Shown here piece by piece: positions 57,050-64,000 of a stretch of DNA of 64,000 nt. The translations under genes and the position numbers were made by a program. This DNA is from Megamerina dolium (taxonomy: Eukaryota; Arthropoda; Insecta; Diptera; Megamerinidae): assembly GCA_963854835.1 (NCBI GenBank), contig OY978526.1, positions 85,488,846 through 85,552,845 of the forward strand, in the 5' to 3' direction. The notes under the pieces were generated by a model. That model was not told where the DNA came from. It searched no databases and was given only the letters and a program-made list of their open reading frames with translations. The stretch's first letter is position 1. Each line of letters opens with the position of its first letter.

Positions 57050-58250
57050 CCTAGTGAAAAGTAATCCATTATTTTTCCAATAGATTAAAGCTTTAGTGCG
57101 ATCGGGTTACGCTAGATGGTGTTAGGAAGATAGGATTTCGTACTAAATAATCTTCTGAAGGCAGTTTTGTGATTGCTTGACTCAGTATTGTCAAAGATGG
57201 ACACCAGTAAAGAGAAAATACGCCATATTTTACAGTTTTTCTTCGATAAAAGTGAAAACGCAAGCCAGACGGCTGAAAATGTGAATCGTGTTTATGGTCC
57301 TGATATCTGTAATAGCCAATAATGTGCAATTTTGGTTTCCTCGATTCCGTTCCGGTAATTTTGATGTCAAAAATGCACCACGCTCTGGAAGGCCAATTGT
57401 CGAAAATATCGATAAAATAATGGAAATTCTGACGAGTCGAGTCATGTAAGCACTGTTTCTATTATCCAGGAGCTAAACATTGCAGAAAAAAACTATTTGT
57501 AACCATTTAAATGAGACTGGAATACAAAAAGAAGCTCAAGGTATGGGTGCCACACAAAATACCTCAAAAAAACCTCATGCACCGAATTTCCATCTGTGGA
57601 TCGCTGCTGAATCGCACCAAAATCGATCCATTTCTGAACGGCGGATGGTTACTGGTGATGAAAAGTAGGTCCACTTACGACAACTTTAAGCGAAAACGGT
57701 CGTGGTCGAACCGCGGTGAGCCGGCGTAAACGTTGGCCAAGCCAGGATTGACGATCAGGAAGGCTTTGCTATGTATTTGGTGGGATTGATAGGGAATCAT
57801 CTACTATGAGCTACTCCCCTACGGCCAAACTCTTAATTTGGATCTGTGCTGTCAACAATTGGACCGTCTGAAGGAAGCAATCGCGCGGCTAGCTCTGGCC
57901 AATAGCAGAGGAATTGTGTTCAATAAGGACAACGCCAGGCCACACACACTTCGATAGTGACTCGCCAAAAGTTCCGGAAGCTTGATTGGGAGATTCTTAT
58001 GCATCCACCTTATAGTCCGGACCTGGTACCAAGTGATTACTACCTGTTCCTGTCTATGGCGATTGATTTTGGTGGTGAAAAATCATTCGCCTCAAGAGAA
58101 GCTTGTGAAAATCGATTGTCCCAAGTTTTTGGGATGTGAAATTACCTTCAAAATGGTACAACAAGTAATCGGACAAAACGGTGCATATTTGACCAAAATC
58201 TAAACCTTCAATTGAATGCCAAAATAATGGATTTTTTTTTACTTAACCTT
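57050..58250 (+). mobile_element. Mariner element, sister of the 41909 copy, plus strand
   Basis: It shares GCGATCGGGTTACGCTAGAT and the coding region with the copies at 32705 and 41909. Right end ATTTTTTTTTACTTAACCT before TA; the left end is eroded (CTAGTGAAAAGTAATCCATT). Plus-strand frames read [44 protein letters not shown] and LVPSDYYLF. The final catalytic D of the PSDY box is present. Inactive by frameshift. Confidence 0.87.
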
Positions 58251-59689
58251 ATATACGTAGGTTGGTAGGTAGGTATCTATGTTCAAGATTAAATTCCTTC
58301 AATCGTGATACTCAAAAATGTGTGTAGCTCGTGTTCCGTTCAAGCGATAAAGGCATTTTATTTTTCTTTTTTTTGGAGTGGTTTGAATTTATACCTTCAT
58401 TCTTCAATGGGTGTGATTTCACAAATCACCATCAAGTACGTTTTTTTTTATTATTCTTTATAACTTTAAGTATATAAATTTAATAGATAAAGTTCTTTTT
58501 TTGGTTGTGTTTTTATCTTTTTCAAAATAACAGAAGGTGTATACAGAAATGAGAATTTGTACGAGAATTTATAATGTTTTTGAAAACAATTTGAATACAA
58601 GCCATTTCCTCTTTATATTTGTTTTATTTGGTTAAGTTCTCAAAACAATTCTCTCTTTTTCTCTCTCTCTCTCTCTCTTTTTCTATATTTGTGTTTCTAT
58701 ATAGTTCAGTTCTTGTGAATGACTTAAGATATTCACTCTGAATATCATCTTAATCTCAACCTTCTTTGATATAGAGCACATTATATAGATGCTCAGGGAA
58801 GGAGTGAAATTTTTGTTAGGAGAATTTGTTAAAATGCTCATGTAAATTGTTTTCAACATTTCGTACTTCTCATTTACTTCATTTTTCCTTCTTCTTATTT
58901 TAGGTTATTTGCTTTTCTCTTTATTCATTATTTAATTAAGTTTGCGGTATAACCGCTACTATCACCATCAGCGCCCCATTGCCCATCATTGTCTCTCATC
59001 ATTTCTCCATGAATGTTGATGGATATAATTTCAAACCTGACATCTTCTTTTTATCATTCTTATTATGTGTATGTTCTTGTCGTTCAAAATTTTCACTTGA
59101 AAAATGATTGACAATTTTGCATATTTTGCAAGCGACAGTTGTGTGCTAAAGTTTCACATAAAAAATTATATTCATATGAAGATGTTGCGCATTTCTTGCT
59201 GCCAAACTTTATATGTGAAATTATGTACTTGCATATATGAATATGTTTTAATTGAATATTTGTAGCTTTCAGATATTTTGTAAAACATAAAATTAATTAC
59301 TAAATAGGAATGTCAAATTATATATATAAAATTAATTGACATTTTATAAAAAAAAAGAAAATTGCGCTGTGCTTATTAAACCTTTACAAATTTATTATTA
59401 GAATTTTTAGAATTTTTATTCTTTATTTTCTATTCAATATTTGCTGTTGTTTTTTTTTTTTAAGAAGAAGTCTAAGTCTTCTAAGTAGTAAAAGGGTTAA
59501 CAAAGGTTAACAAAAGGTAAGTATTAAATGATTTTCTCAAAATTGTAAAAAATTTAAATAAAAAGATAAATACGAAGAGATATTTTTAAAACGTCAATTA
59601 AAAAAAATAAAGCACAACATATAGGGTGTTTTTTGTGTATTCGTAGATCAGACACTTTTAAATTGAATGCAGGCACTAGTCATTCTTAT
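58251..59689. other. Kinase intron 2, AT-rich part
   Basis: A CT run near 58657-58680 and poly-T tracts. No gene seen. Confidence 0.45.
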
Positions 59690-60240
59690 TTAACTTGGGC
59701 TTATTTAACTTATTTAACCATCTTAATCAATTTTCATCGATATTGGCTGCATCTGGAATGCTTTGAGAGTAGTCTTTATACTTCGCTTGCTGACGCTAGT
59801 TAGAAATTCCAGCAAACGTTGTGTCTTCTTCTAAGTCTGTATCCGAAATATAGTGATAGTGGGCGTGGAAATAGAGAACCTTCTTGGCTGAAGTATGTTC
59901 TTCCGTTCTCTCGTCGTTATTGAGCTCAACCATGTCAGTATTGGCCAGTGGCGTAACCATGGGAGGGGATCAGAAGTATAGTTGCCCCACTTGGGCGAAC
60001 AAGAAAAATAATGATATATTGATATTTCAAAATCATTCGTTACAATTTCTTATATATTTTATACATTCGCAACATTATTCGATACTCGTCTCTAACTAAC
60101 AAATAGTTCCGAGGAAGAAATTTTCTCTCGAAAATTGCAAGCAACCTCTCATTTGAATCGATATATAAGGACAAGCATGATGAGAGACTTGCAGAGTGTG
60201 GGGCTAGTTTTTAAGAGTGGTCCATCGAATGGTCATCAGG
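59690..60240 (-). mobile_element. RTE-like 3' fragment, heavily decayed, with an inserted piece
   Basis: 59750-59930 and 60060-60225 align with 62690-62880 and 62955-63130 (CTTCGC, GTTAGAAATTCCAGC, TATTCGATACTCG, ATAAGGACAAGCATGATGAG, GAGACTTGCAGAGTGTGG). About 120 nt between them (near 59940-60060) start with CCAGTGGCGTAACCATGGG, like the MITE-type end at 28970, and do not belong to the element. Confidence 0.65.
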
Positions 60241-60256
60241 CTGACTTCAGTACTTA

Positions 60257-60988
60257 CGACGTCGGTCCCAGAACTATCCGATCTGACATATTAATGACGG
60301 CAGTAATTTGAAAAAAATTACTTTGGTGAAAAGTGGCAACCTTATAAAACATATGTTTTAAGTTTCAAGGCGCCACGTTGTTTAGTATTTTTTTTTTTGG
60401 AGCCATCGAAAGTTAACGACTTCAGTTAATTTGTAAACATGAAAAAAATTGGTCACCGTTATGTAATTCAATATTTTCATTTGAAAGGTCTCAGTCCAAC
60501 GAATATTAAAGACGAATTAGGTTCTACTATGTGGGAGTCTGCTCCTTTGTTTATGACCATAAAATATTGGGTGGTTTAAACGATGTCATACCAGCGGCCA
60601 TGATGAACACCGTAGTGGTCAACCAATTGAGGTGGCCACACCAGAAACGGTGTGGCCACCTCAAAATGATACTGGATGCTCGCCAGCTGAAGGTGCGTGA
60701 GCTTGGTGAAATTACAGGCATTTAAAAAGTGCTATACAACGTATATTTACCGAAAATTTGGAGATGAAAAAGCTGTGTGCAAGATGAGTTCCGCGTTTGC
60801 TCACAATAGAACAAAAACATTTTAATGATCTAGACAGTTCATACTATAAACAGGGTATCGAAGCTATAGAATATCGCTGAGAAAAGTGTATATAGTTAAA
60901 ACGAGATTATGTTGAGAAATAAAGAAAAATTTTGTCCAAATTTGTTGTGTTTTCTTTGTTAGGTCAGGTAGTTCTGGGACCGCCCTTG
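60257..60988 (+). mobile_element. Internally deleted mariner (relative of the 17777 copy)
   Basis: Ends GGTCCCAGAACTATCC and GGTAGTTCTGGGACC with TA at 60255-60256 and 60989-60990. At 732 nt it lacks most of the transposase; LGEITGI and AVCKM-type remnants remain. It contains a perfect 16-nt palindrome with a 6-nt loop at 60627-60664 that the longer copy lacks. Confidence 0.85.
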
Positions 60989-62659
60989 TACATTAATTCT
61001 GGTTCAAATATAGGAATATACATTTACTACATCGACAACGTAGTTGTGTTGTCCAAAACTTTTTCTGTTTTTGTTGTTCTCGAGAAATGAACTCATAATG
61101 TTCAATTTGTTACCAATTTTCGGGCCAGTTGGAACCTTAATCGGAAATAAAGTATTTTATGCCGATTTTTAATGCAAATTTTGTCTGCGTAGGTCAAATT
61201 TCAATTTTCTCTTGAAATCATTTATCATTTTTAATCGACACCTAATCGACTTATTTGGGCCTAAAAAGCGTATTTGTTGAATTGCTGCAAACCTTTTATT
61301 CTCCACTAGCTGGTATTTACAAGCGCTACCAAAGGGGTCACAGGCCTTTCTATGAACAAATGGTTAACCTTAATTAATACAATTGTCAAATCTTATGTTA
61401 GCAGGAATCACCCTTTTTGTAAATGAATGCATTTGCCTGTGTTGGGCATTTGCACAAGGCTCACTTTTCACTAGGCAGACCTTCTCAACAACAACCACAA
61501 ATTAATTATTTGACCATTTAAGCTGATTGATTTTACATTTACATGTATCATGTTCTTGTGGTAGGTGGTATTTTAATAGCAATTAGAAGAAATTACACAA
61601 GTAAATACGTACATTAATGCTTCTACATATCATATAACGCAAAAGTGTGTGAGTGTGTTTTGAGGTATAGTACAAGTCATTAGTCAAAGGTCAAATTTAT
61701 TTAAATATGCCATCTACATAATGAAGAAATATGTGTGAAAGTGTATGTGTGTGTTGTATGTGTATTTTAAGCATCTCATATTGAAAGTTTAACATAAGAG
61801 TACATGTCTATTGTTAGAGATGTTTGTGACGTCAGTTTGTCGATTTCTATTCTCTATACACAATAATAGCAACTATGTAGTAATGGCTAAAAATAAAAGT
61901 AACAGAATATACTATATATATATATATCAATATGTATATGTTTGTATTTGTAATTAACAAGTATAATTAACACTGATTGCAATATAAATGCGACTATACT
62001 TAATTGCAGGATGTTGAAGTATACTTTTGCAAACAATAAAATCTTCAAAGGAGAAAAAAAATGTATTTTTTTTAAGAAAAAACATACCAATGGATTCTTA
62101 AATAAATGTATGTAATGTAATGTAAGATTTGTATGTGTGGGATTTTATTTGAGCTTGTCCCCTTGGGAGGCTGTCTTTTGCATACAATGCATATACATAA
62201 AAATATATACATAAAATCGTATGGATACACAATTTTGCTTTCATGCTTTATAAATGTTTAACAATGCCTACTACATACTTAAAAATATATAAATGGTTCA
62301 ACATTTGTTTGTCTATTCATCTTATGGGTTGTGTATTAAGGCGAGTCGAATTTGTAAGCCGCTAACTAACTATTAGAGAAAATCGCATTTTTCATAACAA
62401 TTAAAAGAATTTTTTTATTTGCATTTATATTTATATTTTCTGCATTTATTCGAGCAGATCTTTTGAACCGTACATATACAACCTTTTGAATAGTTTTACG
62501 TCACCGAAACCATGTTTAATTTTCTATCGAAAAGTTTGTATGTTAAAAGTCATTTGAGAAATATGATTTCTTTCAGAAATTTTCTAAAAATAATCTAAAC
62601 AAAAAAATAATATCAGCTCTACCAATAATCGCAAAATTTCTACATACGTACGTATGTGT
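60989..62659. other. Kinase intron 2, last part
   Basis: AT-rich with TA and GT runs (61910-61935, 61745-61765). No gene seen. Confidence 0.45.
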
Positions 62660-64000
62660 GATTTATAGCCGAAAGTCGATATAGGCCGAATTTAGCATGC
62701 TTCGCCAGCCAGCTCTTTCCTTCGCTAGTTGGCGCCAGTTAGAAACTGCAAGCGCTGACAAGTTCTCAAGTACTTGATTTTTCCACCGAAGGTTAGGTCT
62801 TCATATTCTGTGTCTTTCACCGGCGGGTTCCGAATATAACACCTTCTTAGCCAGAGCGTGTTCTTCCATTCACTTGACATGACCTAGCCAGCGCAGCCCC
62901 TGAATTTTAATGCGCTTTACTATGTCGGTTTCGGCATACAGCTCATACAGCTCATAGTTGTACTTTATTCGATACTCGGCACCAACGCAAATAGGTCCAA
63001 AGATCTTGCGTAGGACTTTTCTCTTGAAAACTCTGAGTATTCTTTCATCTGAGGTGGAAATTGTCCTAGCTTTGGCGCCATATGTAAGGACAGGCATGAT
63101 AAGAGACTTGTAGAGTGTGGTTTTGGTTGCTCGAGAGAGGGCCCGACTTCTCAATTGCTTACTTAGCGCAAAGTAGCACCTGTTAGCAAGAGTGATCCTT
63201 CGCAATATCTCCAGGCTGACGTCATACTGATGTTAATGCTGATTCCAGGATAGATGAAAACCTTCACTACTTCAAAAGCGTAGTTATCAACAGTGATGTG
63301 CTGTCTAAGGCGCTGGGACTCTTTGTTTGACGATGCTAGGCATTTCATCTTGCCCTCGTTCACCGTGAAACCCATTCGACGCGACTCTCTTTCCAACCCT
63401 GATAATGCTGCACTGACTGCTCGCGTGTTCATGCCGATTATGTCTATATCAGCATGACACTTTTGTTGAAGACAGTGCCATTATGTCGCAGATCAGCAGC
63501 TCGTATTATTTTCTCCATAATAAGATTGAAAAAGTCGCATGATAATGAATCACCTTGTCTGAAACCCCGTTCGATATTAAACGGCGGGGAGAGTTCCTTC
63601 CCAATGTTCACTGTGCAACGGGAGTTATACAGTGTCATTCTGCAAAGACGAATGAGCTTCGCAGGAATACCGAACTCAGCCACTGTTGTGTAGAGGTAAT
63701 CCCTTATCGGACTGTCTAAAGCAGCTTTATAATCAACAAATGGATGTCTGTCTGTGTCTGTTGATATGTTTTTCTTGGGTCTTCTCCAGGATGAAAATAT
63801 AGTCGATGGTGGATTTACCAGTTCTGAAGCCACACTGATAAGGTCCAATCAGGTTGTTGAGCATGGGCTTAAATCTTTTACACAATACGCTCGATAGAAC
63901 CTTGTATGCGATGCTCAGGAGACTTATTCCACTGTAGTTAGTACAAATTGTGGTGTATCCTTTCTTATGTACGGGACAGAGAGCGCTGAGCCTCCAAGCA
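62660..64000 (-). mobile_element. RTE-like non-LTR element, reverse transcriptase part, runs off the window
   Basis: The minus strand reads, from 64000 down, NYSGISLLSIAYKVLSS, GKSTIDYIF, RDYLYTTVAEFGIPAKLIRL, FRQGDSLSCDFFNLIMEK, MNTRAVSAALSGLERE, ITLANRCYFALSKQLRSRAL, VLTYGAKART and IKIQGLRWLGHV. The stretch that should encode the YADD box, near 63433-63460, is shortened and breaks the frame, so the copy cannot be active. The 3' end near 62660 is approximate. Confidence 0.85.

Overview
The window is a piece of an insect nuclear chromosome, almost certainly from a higher fly. It is AT-rich, has short GT-AG introns and a heavy load of Tc1/mariner, non-LTR and tRNA-derived SINE insertions, and carries a flavin oxidase gene (PNPO) and a diacylglycerol kinase gene that closely resemble Drosophila proteins. 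The mobile elements remind me of tephritid fruit flies, but that is only an impression.

Bases 1-35396 hold a cluster of arrestin-domain (ARRDC/alpha-arrestin-like) genes, here labelled A to G, plus one relic. A is a partial 3' exon (+, 1-206). D' is a broken relic (-, 2703-3050). B is intact (+, 3610-5272, 425 aa). C has a damaged tail (+, 6125-9516, 388 aa). D (-, 11735-13285, 440 aa), E (-, 15521-19629, 487 aa), F (-, 20359-23401, 358 aa) and G (-, 31509-35396, 483 aa) all give continuous spliced frames. Exon 1 is 112 nt in B, C, D, E and F and 115 nt in G, always ending in phase 1, so the family arose by local duplication. A, B, C, E and G have PPxY or PPSF-type tail motifs of the kind that bind Nedd4-family WW domains; D and F do not.

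Bases 37004-37844 encode pyridoxamine 5'-phosphate oxidase in three exons. From 40605 to the end of the window runs the 5' part of a diacylglycerol kinase eta/delta-type gene. Its first exon is 40605-40892 and its second, the start of the PH domain, is 49862-49972. The rest lies beyond the window, so the last 14 kb are intron filled with mariner and non-LTR remnants.

The most unusual object is a Tc1/mariner-type transposon at 13618-15295, just upstream of gene D. It carries a 126-nt fragment that matches exon 3 of gene D at about 91% (115/126 by eye), placed in frame inside the transposase and flanked by 35-nt copies of transposase sequence. The same transposon also contains a non-LTR insertion with a 9-nt target duplication. 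A second notable structure is in gene C intron 1: three tandem repeats of about 251 nt, each ending in a splice acceptor plus the start of exon 2.

Exon borders were placed by eye from splice consensus, phase and paralogue alignment. Every multi-exon arrestin model closes in frame, which supports them, but no transcript data were available.
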